A stretch of DNA of 64,000 nucleotides, taken from Osedax fenrisi. Its lineage: Eukaryota; Annelida; Polychaeta; Sabellida; Siboglinidae. Below are positions 27,567 to 41,470 of the stretch, piece by piece. Numbering within the stretch: position 1 is the first letter of the stretch; every line of letters starts with the position of its first letter. The stretch spans positions 112,662,520 to 112,726,519 of the forward strand of contig OZ025239.1 of the NCBI GenBank assembly GCA_964019155.1, given 5' to 3'. Below the pieces are notes generated by a model, which was not told the origin of the DNA, did no database searches, and worked only from the letters and a program-made list of their open reading frames with translations. Made by a program: the position numbers and the translations under genes.

Positions 27567-29005
27567 ATATTATAAAAAATATAAGTACAGAAATTTGTCC
27601 TATTATTACTCATTTATTTAACCGATCATTATCAGATGGATATTTTCCGAATATATTAAAAAAATCTAAAGTAATACCACTATATAAATCAGGAGATAGA
27701 AAAAAACCAGAGAACTATAGACCTATATCGTTACTCCCACAATTATCTAAGATATTAGAAAGATTGATAAAAAATCAAATTTTGAATTTCATAAATAAAC
27801 ACAACATAATTAATGATTGCCAATATGGTTTCAGAAATAATATTTCAACAGCAGATGCTATTTCTGAAACAGTTGAGATCATAAGTGATAAATTGGAATC
27901 ATTACAAAAATGTGCAATTATTTCAATCGATCCACGAAAAGTATTCGATACACTAGATCATACCATATTGTTAAATAAACTTTTTATATATGGAATTAGA
28001 GGTACAGCTTTTAATTTAATAAAAAGTTATTTATCTGAAAGGGAACAATATGTATCCCAAAATGGTCAAAATTCAAATTATAATAATATTACATGTGGAG
28101 TTCCACAAGGATCTGTTCTTGGACCACTTTTATTTATTTTATATATTAATGACTTACCGAAAATTTCAAATAATTTTAAACCTATTTTATTCGCAGATGA
28201 TACTAACTTAATATTTTATGATAAAACAATTTTAAATCTTAAAGATAAAATGCAAATAGATATAAATAAATTATTTAAATGGCTTAATATAAATAAATTA
28301 TCTATAAATATTAATAAAACTAATGTCTTACTTTTTAATATCAGAAATAAAAATGAAAATATAAACTTAAATTTATATATTAATAATATTAAATTAAAAC
28401 AAGTAACTGATATAAAATTGTTAGGTGTATATATTGACGAAAAGCTTAATTGGAAAAAACAAATAAATTATGTAGCAACAAAACTTTGTAGAGCAATTGC
28501 TATTTTAAATAAAGTAAAACATAAATTCGATATAAAAACATTAATTTTACTATATAATTCTTTTTTTTATTCACACCTAAATTATTGTGTTCATATATGG
28601 GGAAATACTTTTGTGACTAGTTTATTAAAAATAACTATTATACAAAAACGAGCGTTAAAATGCATATTAGGTACACAGTATAATAGTTATAATTATAATA
28701 AATTGCATTCAACATTCAACATTTTAAAATTTAGTGATATTGTGAAATATAATACAGCTAAATTTATGAACAGGGCAATTAATAAAATGTTGCCTATAAA
28801 TTTACAGAAATTATATAAAATAAAAACTTATAATAAAAATCTATTTTATAGAATAAAAGTCAGAACAGATCGAAAAGCTTTTTGTTTGACTAATGTTGGA
28901 CCACAATTATGGAATAACCTAAACATAAATCTGAAATACAATAATAATCCAAATAAATTTAATAAAAATTATAAAAAATATTTAATAAGTTTATATAAAG
29001 ACTAA
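27567..29005 (+). pseudogene. LINE ORF2 C-terminus: reverse transcriptase
   Basis: After the insert the frame resumes as IIKNISTEICPIITHLFN and continues through YFPNILKKSKVIPLYKSGD, NYRPISLLPQ, IDPRKVFDTLDH, GVPQGSVLGPLLFILYINDLP and FADDTNLIF near 28190. The C-terminal block LTNVGPQLWNNL precedes the stop at 29003-29005. The frame has no stop in this half. The copy lost function through the insert and its ORF1 and endonuclease lesions. FADDTN separates this family from the DIQLY LINEs. Confidence 0.88.
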
Positions 29006-30412
29006 TGATATACTTTTATTAACAATTTTATTTTATTGACTAATGTTAAATTTTACAAATTAAAAAATTATTATATTATATTTTGTATATACACTTACTT
29101 TTATTCTACTTTATTATCATTTTCATCTAATTGACTAATGATATATATTTTATATAATTACACATACATTTTTACATCATTTTCGTCTAATTGACTAATG
29201 ATATATATTTTATATAATTAAACTTAAACCTAATTAAAATTAAATTAATTAAAATTACACATACATTTTTACATTACATATTGTGAACTTTTACTTTTAC
29301 TTTTACTTTTATACAACTATAACTAAAGATATCATTTTAATTATAACATTTTAATATTTCTTTTAATTACATTTTTTATAATTAAATAATATTCGCTTTT
29401 TTTAGGTGGCATGCATTATAATATTTCTACTGATAAATATATAATCTTTTTTTTTTTTTTTTGATTTAAAAAAATGTTTCTTTTATTATTTTTTTATTAT
29501 GGTAATATTTTTCTTGATTTATTCTATATATTATATGTTTTCTATATATCTATGATTTATTTTTATTCCATGTATATTATGTATTAATTTATATAATATT
29601 ATATATATGTAGGATATATTACAGTTATGCATTATGTTACTTACTATTTGTTATTATAAGTTATCTAGTATTTTACAATTTATATTTATGTTTTATACAT
29701 GATGAGAGAGATTACGAGAAATATTATTTAATATTATTTTAAAATTATTGTAGTGTACTATTAATTATTTTCTTTTTTTTAATTTCTAATTTAATTTATA
29801 TAATTTTTATATTTATCATTATAATGTATAATTTTTGTTTTTTTGTTTTATCATATATTAGTATATATTAGTGTATGTGGGTGTGTTTGGGTACATGATT
29901 GGATATGCTTGAGTCATTGGGTGTATTAGGGATGTATAGTATGCATCGGGGAATAAGGATATCAGCGTTTACACCTCTGGCAATGGTGTAATCCCTAATG
30001 ATATAGGATTTGGAGCACCCTTACCTGAAAGTTGATGTTCTACGCATCCTGGGTATACTCGGTGGCAATGGTATTATCCTTTGTTGTACTTAATAGCAGC
30101 CTTATATCTAGTATTGTTTTAAATTTTTTTAAATTTGTGTTTATTTTTAAAAAAATTATGTTTATTTCATTTATATTTAATTTAATAGTATTATAGATTG
30201 ATTGTTTGTAATATTTTATATTATATACACTTTATGTAATACATTTTTAATAAAATCTTATTTTTATATATTTTTATATATATATTTTATTTATATATTA
30301 TCGTTTACTAATATACTTCTCGTAATTTCGTAAATAGGTGAATGACCAGACAAGCTTTTGCTTTTTCATTTATCTAGGCTTTTAAGCCAACTCTGAGTAT
30401 TATTATTATTAT
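27567..30412 (+). mobile_element. CR1-like LINE, 3' part of the interrupted copy
   Basis: Second half of the LINE begun at 14536: RT, long 3' UTR and (ATT)n tail at 30398-30412. The 3' UTR has a 61-bp tandem repeat with GACTAATGATATATATTTTA (about 29090-29220). It also has a GC-richer conserved block at 29945-30035 and a conserved terminal 85 bp (from AAATAGGTGAATGACCAGAC) shared with the copy ending at 37260. Confidence 0.85.
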
Positions 30413-31060
30413 ATATATATATATATATATATATGGGACATATACAGGATTTTGGTCGATCTAATTTGACACTCGCTATAATAGCTCCATGAATATTGAA
30501 TTGTAGTCTTTAGAATACTTATTAAACATATATTAATTTAATAAATATCCGTCTCAGATATTTATATTATAATATCAAATTTATGTATTATCAGTTCTAA
30601 TAATTCTGTTGAATATCTGTAAAATGTGGTACTTAAGTGGGTGTTGGTCGATAGTTCCGAATGGGTTAGGTTATACTAATTATCACCCGGGCGACTGTTA
30701 TATCTCCCCTAGGCCTAAGTACTCAAATAATAACATTTGAGTTACTTTAACTAATTCGAATCTGTATTCTAATGCAATACATACGTAATTGTACTTAATT
30801 ATATATTAATTATGCAATATTCTACCATTAGCTCAACTCTATGTATTACAATAATATAGCGGAAAATGTAGTTTTTACATAATTGATAATATTATTCAAT
30901 ATATTTAATATTTATGACATTGTTCTTAAAATAATATGCAATATTAACATTATACACATTTCGTTAATATAAAATATGTTCATATATATTACCGTTATGC
31001 TTATATAGGCATCTACCTAAATCCCCTCACCGCTTGAAGCTCATGTTATCTATGTTATTT
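30413..31060. other. Intergenic DNA
   Basis: (TA)n at 30413-30434, then unrecognised AT-rich sequence. No coding frame was found. Confidence 0.5.
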
Positions 31061-31329
31061 TTATGGTTATTATTATTTTGATGGAGTTCTTTCATCCGAT
31101 CCAGGAATTTAGATGACGTTTTCACGTATAGCCAGATGGCTCTAATGTCCCTTCGAAGTCGCTATCACGATAATGCATAGATAGTTTTAACAAGAGCTGA
31201 TCTTTATGTATTCTACATTATATAATATAACTTCTAAATATTATTTTAAGACCTATGTTAATGGTCCGGACGGGGCTCGAACCCGAGTTTTACTGCTTGC
31301 ATATCTGACAAATTAGCCAACTGAGCCAG

Positions 31330-31330
<1 letters not shown>
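31060..31330 (-). mobile_element. Second tRNA-headed SINE-like element
   Basis: On the minus strand TGGCTCAGTTGGCTAA (A box, near 31325) and GGTTCGAGCCCC (B box, near 31277) are placed as in a tRNA, with a T-arm stem of at least four pairs. The 5' acceptor half is missing because the head abuts (TA)n. The body runs to an AATAATAATAA-like end near 31065. Its body differs from the element at 26692-26985, so the limits are approximate. Confidence 0.5.
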
Positions 31331-31362
<32 letters not shown>

Positions 31363-32315
31363 GGGGAAAGTCTCCGATTACCTACCCCCTCCTAATACCG
31401 ACCGCCCCTCGTATCTCAGTTACTATAAGAGATATCAAAAAATCATATATACATGAACAGTTAGTAATTTAATGATACATATGAATAATTATTTTATTTA
31501 AAAAAATATTTAATCCTACAATTGTCATTTGATCAAATGTAATATTCTGTTTTTACTTTTTAAATATTTGATTAATCACTTTTTTTAAATCATTGTAAAT
31601 ACATTATTATTTAAAAGAAAACTTAATTTTTTGCATAATATTGTAGATCAATAAAATGTTTATAACTATTAGAAAAATTATTGAATTTGAATAAATATTA
31701 ACCAATATATCTTAATTATAGCAACCCATGTGATTTCCCTATTACCGACACCCTAAATTACCCTAATACCGACCCCATGTGATTCATGATATCCAATCAA
31801 AACAGATCCGTATTTTACTTTAAAATATGTCGTAAATTGTTCATTGATAAAGATTTAGGATTCATGATTCTAGTTTATTATATACATACTGATTAATAAA
31901 TAAATATTAAATAATAATATACACTATTATAATATAATTACTATAAAGTTTAAATTTAAATTTGATATTACTATTAAAACATAAATTCAATAAAAAATAA
32001 ATTGCGTGCATGTTATAATTAATTATATTTATATATATCTACTATTTTTATTGGATATTATAATACTACAATTAATTATACCACTATTATTTTAGGGGGT
32101 CGGTAATAGGAGAAGGGGTCTGTATTAGGCACATATATCCGATTACCGACCCCCCTGTTTATTCTTGTAAATATAATTATATCAAATATTTAAAATAGCC
32201 ACATTATTCATTGCCATAATATTACCTTAATTACAAAATTTCATATAAATATATATAATATTGAATAAATTATTACAAATAATCATTTAGAGGTCGGTAA
32301 TCGGAGAATTTCCCC
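31363..32315. mobile_element. TIR element with TA target duplication, 953 bp
   Basis: The left end GGGGAAAGTCTCCGATTACC is matched in inverse orientation by the right end, whose complement reads GGGGAAATTCTCCGATTACC. TA flanks both ends (31361-31362, 32316-32317). No transposase is encoded. ACCGACCCC-type motifs recur inside, near 31395, 31745, 31770, 32097 and 32145. TA duplication fits a Tc1/mariner-type MITE. Confidence 0.8.
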
Positions 32316-32763
32316 TAGATTAGTTATAATATACTAAATTATTAAATTGTTCTATCGGAAGAAATATAAATATGTACGATATTTGACTTACTATATGAAT
32401 ACAACCTAATAGTTTGATAATACGGGTACATCGATATACATAAAAGTAAATTTTATTTACATCGATGGTATTTATATGGTAATAATATGTATAGCTAAAT
32501 ACATTACTGATCTAGGTCTACCAACGGAATAGAGTATACTATATAAATATATAAATATATATATATACGCTAACCTTCAATTCATTAATTTAATTAATAA
32601 ACAGCCGATAAAGGACATACTAAATAGGATGTAATCGTAAATATTGTTTTATATACAAAAGTATTACATGTTTGTATTTAGAATGTCTACATCGTTACGA
32701 AAAACCGTTTTATATATTTTTACATTTTTTTATACCCGAAAATTTGTTATACCTTGTACATAT

Positions 32764-32766
32764 ATG

Positions 32767-32811
<45 letters not shown>
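32764..32811. repeat. (TA)n microsatellite
   Basis: TA dinucleotides directly upstream of the LINE that begins at 32812. Confidence 0.95.
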
Positions 32812-32814
<3 letters not shown>

Positions 32815-32950
32815 TCGAACTTTATATAGGAATACAAAAATTGCTGGTACCTGGACCTTTCATGGATCGGTATATATACAAATTAAAAAAAATAGTGAAA
32901 ATATAAAGATTAATTCAATTGATCATTTAAATTCACTTGAAATTGCATAA
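32812..32950 (+). pseudogene. LINE ORF1 C-terminal remnant
   Basis: The frame reads TRTLYRNTKIAGTWTFHGS, then IKKNSENIKINSIDHLN and a TAA at 32948-32950. It aligns with the end of ORF1 in the other copy (RNLLKDSKIKYCWTVNG, then IKKTESSEKEKILNLSDFN). The upstream part was lost at the (TA)n boundary. Confidence 0.65.
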
Positions 32951-33132
32951 TCATATTAATAATATCACTATTTATTCCCACGTTACCTATATAGTATTAC
33001 ACTTTTGCACTTTTATTCTTTTACACTTTTTAACTTTTACACTATATTGATTTTTACATTTTTTAATCATTATTATATAACTTATAAAATTGATTTATTC
33101 ATTTTAAATTAAATTAATCAATATTAAAAATA

Positions 33133-36078
33133 ATGGATGATTCTTATTATATATCGGATTTTGAATTTAATTGTAATTATTATACTGAACAAGAATTTAA
33201 TAATGTTTTAAATAAAATCAATATATCTAAATGTATTTCAATAATACATATAAATGCTCGTAGCCTAATAAAAAACTATGATAATATAGAAAATTATTTA
33301 AATATATTATCACATACATTTTCTATTATTATTATAAGTGAATCATGGTTAAAGGAATGTCATATTGGTAATTATAATATACCAAATTATACATCAGTGA
33401 ACACTATTCGTAAAAATAAACGTGGTGGAGGCGTATCTATATATATAGATGATAGTCTTGAATTTAAAATTATAGATAATCTTAGTAATACCATGGACAA
33501 TTTTCTAGATATACTAACTATCAAAATATGTTCTAATAATTCTAAAGATATTATTTTATCAGGCATATATAGATCACCTACAACTGAAATTTCTAAGTTC
33601 ACTGATTATATTATAAATAATTTTAATAAATATTTTAATAAGTATGACATTTTAATTACTGGTGACTTTAATATTAACATTTTGAAAGTGATTAAGGATA
33701 ATAATTTAAATTATTTTTTAGACACTTTTAAATCTATAGGACTAGAACCATTAATAAGTAAAGCTTCTAGATTCGGAAAATACTCAAACACTCTAATTGA
33801 TAATTGCTTTACAAATATTAATATTAAACCAGATTTAGCTGGCCTTTTAGTTACAGATATCAGTGATCATCTGCCAATATTCATTATTTATAATAATTAT
33901 TTTAGAAAAAATAACCCTATTAATAAAAAAAATGTAACATACATGTCGCGTAAATTAAATGATACTAATGTTTATAATTTAAATAATAAATTATCTTCCT
34001 ATAACTGGAATGAAATTTTTGAGGATGAAAATCCAGATACTGCTTTTAATTCATTTATAAATATTTTTAAACATCTTTATGATAACTGTTGTCCATATAC
34101 ATCTACAAAAATACCTAATAACAAAATCAAAAATAAACCATGGATATATTTTAGTATACAAAAATGTATATAAAAAAAAAATGTTCTTTATAAAAAATTT
34201 AAATTACAAAATTCGACGGATATTAAAAATAGATATATAAAGTACAAAAATATACTAACTAAAATCATTAGATATTCAAAAAAAAAATATTTTGAAGAAA
34301 AAATTGATAATAACGATTCTAAAAATAAGTGGAAAGTTGTAAATAAATTACTTAATCCTAATAACAATGCTAATATAAAATGTCCATTTAATAATAATTC
34401 GCCAATTGAATATAAGCAAACTGCTAATTCATTTAATGATTATTTTTGTAATATAGGTAGAAAATTAGCAGATAATATTAATATTAGAAATAGTAATAAT
34501 ATATACAACTTTCCATCTAAATTAGTAAATAATAATACTTTTTTCTTTTATCCTACTAATAAAACGGAAATTATAAATATAGTTGAAAATTCAAAAAATA
34601 AAAAATCAAATGATTTATTTCATATAAATATGGATATCTTGAAAAAAACAATATATGTAATTTCGCCTATTCTAGAATATCTATTTAATCTTTCGATATC
34701 TAAAGGAAAATTTCCTAATATACTCAAGATTTCTAAAGTCATTCCATTATTTAAAAATGGAGATAAATCTAATATTACTAATTATAGACCAATTTCATTG
34801 ATATCTCAATTTGCAAAGATATTTGAAAAAATTATAAAAATTAGAATGATATCTTTTATTGACAAATATGACTTAATACATAAATCACAATTTGGTTTTC
34901 AAAAAAATATAGATACATCCGTTGCAATAAATATGTTAATGAATGACTTAATTGGAAATCTTGAGAAAAAATATATTTCTTCAATTGTTTCTATAGACCT
35001 CAAGAAAGCTTTTGATACAATTAATCATGACATTTCATTAAATAAATTATCAAATTATGGTTTTAGAGGTGTTACTTTAGATTTTTTTAGCAGTTATTTA
35101 AATGATAGGAAACAAAAAACTGTATATTTTAATAATGAGTCAGATATAAAAAATATTAATTATGGAGTTCCTCAGGGTTCAGTTCTGGGGCCAATACTAT
35201 TTATATTATTTATGAATGACTTACATTTATTTTCTAATAAATGTTCAATTATTTTATTTGCTGATGATACTAATATTATTTTTAAAAATAAAAATATTAA
35301 TAATCTTAATTCATTAGTTACTAATGAACTTATAAAATTAAAAAATTGGCTTATTATGAATAAATTAACAATAAATATTGAAAAATCTTGCTATATAATA
35401 ATTGATAATATAAATAAACAATATTTTGATAATAATATTTATATTGATAATAAACTATTTAATAGAGTAGAATGCTATACATTTTTAGGAATGTATATTG
35501 ATGATAGACTTAACTGGAAAGCTCACATTGATTATATTTGCAAAAGAGTATCAAAATTCATTGCAATATTACATAAACTCAAATTTTCATTAAGTATAAA
35601 ATCACTTAAATTATTATATAATGCTTTTATCCTACCTAATCTTAGCTATTGTATAACTATATGGGGTAATACGTATAAATCAAATATAAATAGGATTATT
35701 ATATTACAAAATAGAGCTATACGTGCTATTTATAATTTACAAAATAGAATTAATACTGATGAATTTTATAATTCTTTAAATATTTTGAAATTTAAGGATA
35801 TATATTAATGTAAAACAATATTAATTATGTATGATGTTTTAAATAGTAAATCAACATCTCCATATAAATCTATATTTTTTCTAAAAAAAAATAACTATAG
35901 TCAAAGAAGTCAATATAAATTTATAATACCATCATATAGGTTACAAATAAAATATTTTAGTATATTTTATAATGGACCTATATTATGGAATAATTTAGAA
36001 AATTCTTTTAAAACTTATCTATCGAAATCAGTATTAAAACGGAATTTGAAAAAACGATATATAAATCAATATCTATAA
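33133..36078 (+). pseudogene. LINE ORF2: endonuclease and reverse transcriptase, nearly intact
   Basis: One frame of 982 codons, stop included, spans the whole protein with only two in-frame TAA codons, at 34171-34173 and 35806-35808. Endonuclease motifs: IIHINARSL, IISESWL, RGGGVSIYI, GIYRSP, ITGDFNIN and DISDHLPIF. RT motifs: FPNILKISKVIPLFKNGD, NYRPISLIS, SIDLKKAFDTINHD, YGVPQGSVLGPILF and FADDTNIIF near 35260. The end has YNGPILWNNL. The first ATG follows a spacer after ORF1. All catalytic residues I can identify are kept, so this is the youngest-looking LINE here. Two stops and the 5' truncation argue against current activity. Confidence 0.88.
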
Positions 36079-37260
36079 TAAAATTGTATGTATACATCTA
36101 TAGATTAATTGTAATTTTTGAATTGACATATTTATTAATGATAACTAATTATAACACTTTGACTAAGGATACATATTTAACTAATGATAACTCTTTGACT
36201 AAGGATACATATTTAACTAATGATAATTATTAATAAATGAGAACTATTAAACTAATGATATTTAAACTTTAGAATTTACATAAATATATTTTTAAATATA
36301 TAAAAAAAACCATAAAATAAATTTTTTTTTTTTTTTAAACCTTTTAACTGTTTTTAAACCCTTAACTTATGTGTATTTTTAGTATTTTATTTTTTAATTT
36401 AAATTTTCTTGAGGTCTATATAATTAATATGAAATTGTAAGTGATTATTTTTGTGTATTGTATTATTATTGTATATTAGGTGTGGTTGTAGTTGTATAGC
36501 TTTGTATTGTGTTTTTTACGTTTTGTTTAATTACCTAATTATTTTGTTTTAATTTTGATTATATTTTAATTATTTTATTTATTTATCTTATCTCAAATGT
36601 TATTTACATGATGAATGGCATTATGGGGAGTTTTTTAAAAATATTTATATTGTTTAACAATTTAAAAAAGTAATCTATATGAATATACATTTATAGTAAC
36701 ATTTTAACTATTTTATATTGTGTTTTTTTGGTGACGGAGTGTCTGATGTTTTTGTAGTTGTGTGGTATGGTACGTGTCGGGGAAAGGGATATACTTTTAC
36801 TGAGAGGAAAGTATTGCCAGTGTTCTTATTATTGGCACAAATAGGATCCCTAAGGCATTGGACCTGACGAACCCATACCCCTGAAGTTGATACACCATAT
36901 ATCCTCATTAATTTCAATTACTATTGGCTACTCTGGTTATAATTTTAATGATTAAATATATCGTATTTTTATAAGTGTATTATTCTAATAGATTACTAAA
37001 TAATTAAATTTTATTTATAATTTGTTTTTTAACATATATTTTTGTATATATTTTGTGTATATATTTTATATACATATATATTTCTTTTACTAACTTTAAC
37101 TCTTAATATTTTATTTATTTTTATTTTACTTTTACTATAATTTTCTCCTCATAATTGTCCTATAGGAAAGTGAAATAGGTAAACGACTAGATAAGCATAG
37201 CGCTTCTTCGTTTACCATGGTCATACCTAAATTCTGATTATTATATTATTATTATTATAG

Positions 37261-37768
37261 ATATATATATATATATATCTGTGTGTGTATGGGTGTGTGA
37301 GTATGCGGGTATGCGTGTGGGGTGTGTGTGAATGTTAATATAGCATACATATAAGTATATATATATATATATAATATATATAAGTATATAATAACGTATA
37401 CGTAGGTATTTTAAAGTGAAAGTAATCGCATGAAATTGATTAATTACTCGCGCTCCCGCCTTTCTTTATCTAACGTTTTTCTAACTGTTGCGGGTGAAAC
37501 GTAAGACGATAGCGCGGCAGTTAATGAAGTGAAGAAAGTAAATAAATAGAATAATACAAAATGAGATTAAAATGTTTAAACGAAATAGGATAATATAAAA
37601 AGTATAAACCCAAGTAATTCATGCTATCTCTACTTTGCTACATTCGTGTATACGTATACGCGTAGGTTGTCGTGTTTTCTTGTATATCTGAGATTACAAT
37701 GCATGTATATACATATATTTCTAGTAATGTAATATACTATAACCCAATTATAAGTAAATTAATATTAT

Positions 37769-37815
<47 letters not shown>

Positions 37816-37845
37816 GTGGGATGTATTATATATTTAATATAAGAT
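37261..37845. other. Intergenic DNA with (TA)n, (GT)n and a small CpG-richer patch
   Basis: (TA)n lies at 37261-37280 and 37773-37812, with GTGTGTATGGGTGTGTG-like sequence between 37280 and 37330. The patch 37440-37520 is less AT-rich (TACTCGCGCTCCCGCCTTTC). No gene was seen. Confidence 0.5.
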
Positions 37846-37850
37846 TATAA

Positions 37851-39825
37851 ATAGATAGATAGATAGATATAGTTTATTGTTTAAAACAAAAAAAATGACA
37901 TAAAACAATAATAATAATAAAAAAACAAATAACGAATATAAACGAATATATATAATGATTTATAAATGCCATGTTACATATGGTTAAGATATAAAATTAA
38001 CAAATGATATAATAAAAAAATAATAATAAAAAGGGGAATTATTCAGATGCAAGCACTTAATCACCGTATCAACTTTAGGGAAAGGGGTCCTCAATCCCTG
38101 TGCCTTGGGGGTACAAACTTGACCTAATAGTTTGTCCACTGACATCCGTAATACCCGATAAATAATGATAAAGAGAATGCAACCGAATAAATTAACCCCA
38201 TAAAACTAAAAATAAAATAATATAATAATTGAATAATAAAAATTAATAAAATAAAATAATATTTAAATATTAATACAATAAATTATCAAGCCTTGTAATA
38301 AATTGATTGACCGAAGTTGCTGAACACGTATAATTAGATAGCAAATTCCAAGGAGTTGAAATACGATTACTAAAATAATTCAGAGTAACATTAGTCTTTC
38401 ATTTGTCTTTTTGAACTTTAATGGAATGACCTCGACTTCTTGATGAATACGTTTCAAGTAGCCCCGAGCAATCACCATCAACTAGACCATTTATAATTTT
38501 ATAGGCAAGAATCAGATCAGCCCGTAACCTGCGTTGAGATAATGAAGTTAAGTTTAAAAATAATAACTTATTTTCATAATTTGTATATGGTATACCACAT
38601 CTATAGAAAAGCCTTTTAGTGAATGTCCTTTGGACTTTTTCAATTTTATTTTGTAGGCCTACATATATATTAGAAGGGTTCCAAATACAATAATTATATT
38701 CTAATAAAGGTCTAACATATGTTATAAAGGCTTTTGTTAGATAACAATAGTCATTAATAATAAAGCATCTAAATATAATATTCAGAATATTAAAAGCTTT
38801 ACTACACATTTGATTTATATGAGTGTCAAATGTCAGTTTAATGTTAAAAATTATTCCAAGATCTTTAAACTCTGTTAGACTATTTAATTGAATATTATTT
38901 ATAGTATACGAATATGTATTGATATTCCCAAATGTCATAATTGAACATTTTTGAATGGCAAGTTCAAGGTCCCATTTACACATCCAGGATGATAGTTCAA
39001 ATAGCCCAGATTGCAGAACCTTCCGATCATCTATAGATTTATAGATAATTGATATTTTAGCATCATCTGCAAAAAGTGAGGTGATTATTTGTGGTTTAAA
39101 AATAGTAGGTAGATCATTTATATAAATCAGGAAGAGGAGAGGACCTATCACAGAACCCTGTGTTACTTCTGAAGTTACATTAGTAAAATCACTAAATTGA
39201 TCATTATCACACTATATTATACTTATTATTATTACACTAATCATATCCTTAACTCTTTGTAACCTATTTTTGAGATATGATTCAAACCAGGAATACACAT
39301 TCCCACATATACCAATATTATATATCTTAGGTAATAATTTAGTATGTGATACCTTGTCAAATTTGACAAAAGCATTAATGCTTTTTCCATATCAATATAA
39401 GCAACATCAGCGAACATATGACTATTCATTGACCTCATAATGTTCCTATATAATTCAATTAGTTGTAAATGGGTAGATTTCCCCGAAAGAAAACCATACT
39501 GTTCAGAACATATGAGGCCGTTGGATCTTAAATAGTAAGATAAATAATAGCTTAATATTTTTTCATAGAGAATGAGCGTTGCTGATAGTATACTAATTGG
39601 TCTATAATGTGATGGTAGTGTTGAGTCGCCTTTTTTATATAAAGCTGTAATATTAGATTTTTTCCAAATTAATGGGCATATCCCATCATTCAGAATTCTA
39701 GTGAAAACAATTGATAATGGATAACATAATTCAAATGAAAGATTTTTTAGTAAACCCTTTGATAAACCATCAGGTGAAACATTAAATTTGTTTGGTAATA
39801 AACATGCAAATTTTCATAAATAGAT
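37851..39825 (-). pseudogene. CR1-like LINE, (ATCT)n-tailed family, minus-strand copy
   Basis: On the minus strand, from the (TA)n boundary: LLPNKFNVSPDG, then LIWKKSNITALYKKGD, HYRPISILS, CSEQYGFLSGKS, a frameshifted AYIDMEKA region, VTQGSVIGPLLF near 39150 and FADDAKISI near 39075. The C-terminal half is open from 39151 to 38399. The P of the usual GVPQGS is T here. The 3' UTR has the conserved block at 38055-38160 and ends CAATAAACTATAT plus (ATCT)n at 37851-37880. It is inactive. Confidence 0.82.
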
Positions 39826-39831
39826 ATGATA

Positions 39832-39832
<1 letters not shown>

Positions 39833-39873
<41 letters not shown>
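39833..39873. repeat. (TA)n microsatellite
   Basis: TA dinucleotides at the 5' boundary of the minus-strand LINE. Confidence 0.95.
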
Positions 39874-39876
<3 letters not shown>

Positions 39877-40221
39877 CTATATGTATAATTATATATGCGG
39901 TATTCCGAACAAATAGTGTATACATTATAATGACATATATAATCAAATATTCGTTAATCTTGTATTGAAATCAAGGAATAAAAATAATTTTATTTATAAT
40001 TATAATTAATAAATACAGTTTATATTTATTTTATTATTATTAGTTTAATTGTAATTGTTATATATTTTAGTATGTATAGTAAATGTAATATTATGATATT
40101 ATATTTCATAAACTAATTCATAAATTATTAGATCTTAAATTTTTAATTTTCAATTTCACAAATTAAAATTATTTTTCAAAATAATCTATTGATATTTCAT
40201 TGATTAACATATTCGTAATAT
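39874..40221. other. AT-rich intergenic DNA
   Basis: Nothing recognisable beyond high AT content. Confidence 0.5.
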
Positions 40222-40636
40222 AATAATAATATGAGGTTTATTGACTCAATGAAAACGATAGAAGTTTATATTCGTCAAGTTGGAATAATAAAACAAATAA
40301 ATAAATAAAAACACGAATAATAATAAATTTTAAAAGAAAACATTATAGTTATAACATATATGAATGTAGTCGACATTTAAAGGTAATACAATAGTATAGA
40401 GTCCGTAAGTTTTCGGGGAAACTGTTCCAGTACTTCGGAGCAGCAACAGTGAAAGCAGCATCTGCATACGTAGATGAGACAAACGGCACAGAGAGTTTCA
40501 TCAGCTCACATTGCGACTCGGACGAGTAGTTTCTCTAATTATGAGTCCCTTCGATAGGTATTCCGGAACTCCCATATATATCGCCTTGTGAGTAATGCAA
40601 AGAAGACGAAACTTGCGTATATCTCGTATTAGGTGA
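40222..40636 (-). pseudogene. LINE 3' end fragment
   Basis: The minus strand encodes pieces of a LINE C-terminus, notably AAFTVAAPKYWNSFPENLR, followed by stops, a 3' UTR and CAATAAACCTCATATTATTA. Frameshifts are present upstream. The 5' side is cut at a (TA)n tract (40638-40652). Confidence 0.7.
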
Positions 40637-40639
40637 ATA

Positions 40640-40930
40640 TATATATATATATAAATGTATACACTTACTAAACAATAATATAACTGTTAACACTATAGTA
40701 GCTACTCCGGCTCTGTTTAGATAAGTTAAGATAGTTACGTCATACCGTAATGACGTAATTAGTTTGTTGATACATATTTAATAACGTTATGCTAACCGAT
40801 AAGATGTTTCTAACCTTTATTGTATATGATATGTACACTGTACATTGTACAGTGTACACGGCACATGTAAGACTGTCAATTTACCATATATCTACTTATT
40901 ACATACATGTGGGTGAAGTATGAAGACTAC

Positions 40931-41004
<74 letters not shown>

Positions 41005-41116
41005 GTGTGTGTATATAAAATATATAAATTAATCAGTGATATATATATATATATATATATACTAATCTCTAAAACAATGTAAGTAGATTAATTAATGTAA
41101 TTTCATAATAAATAAT

Positions 41117-41158
<42 letters not shown>

Positions 41159-41424
41159 TTTATAAGTTACCCGCACTTTATCTTGTCAGATGTATAATTA
41201 ATTAGCTGACTTAAATTAATATTATATAACCGCAAAACGGTCGCGAAGAGGTACTCGTGCGAAGATAACGGAGTTGACAGGTATGACCGCCCATACGCCT
41301 CTCACAGTTACGCCCCTTTACAAGGTTATGGCTAGTTAACTTAGTATCAACATCGTATACGTTACTAATAGTACCTTAAACTAACGTTCGAGCATACGCA
41401 CACTTGTATGTGTACACATATACA

Positions 41425-41470
<46 letters not shown>

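Larger units (their letters stand above)
32812..37260 (+). mobile_element. CR1-like LINE, second copy of the (ATT)n-tailed family
   Basis: Begins after (TA)n in the C-terminal part of ORF1 and runs through a nearly open ORF2 and a long 3' UTR to (ATT)n at 37240-37260, where another (TA)n tract follows. The 3' UTR has a tandem repeat with GACTAAGGATACATATTTAA (about 36155-36225), the conserved block at 36776-36900 and the terminal 85 bp shared with the copy ending at 30412. Confidence 0.88.

Noticed and set aside
31261..31330. Second functional tRNA gene
   Set aside because: The 5' acceptor half is replaced by (TA)n; only the promoter boxes and part of the T arm remain.
34171..35808. Alternative genetic code reading TAA as sense
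   Set aside because: Other LINE copies show TAA, TAG and TGA lesions plus frameshifts, which fits ordinary pseudogene decay.
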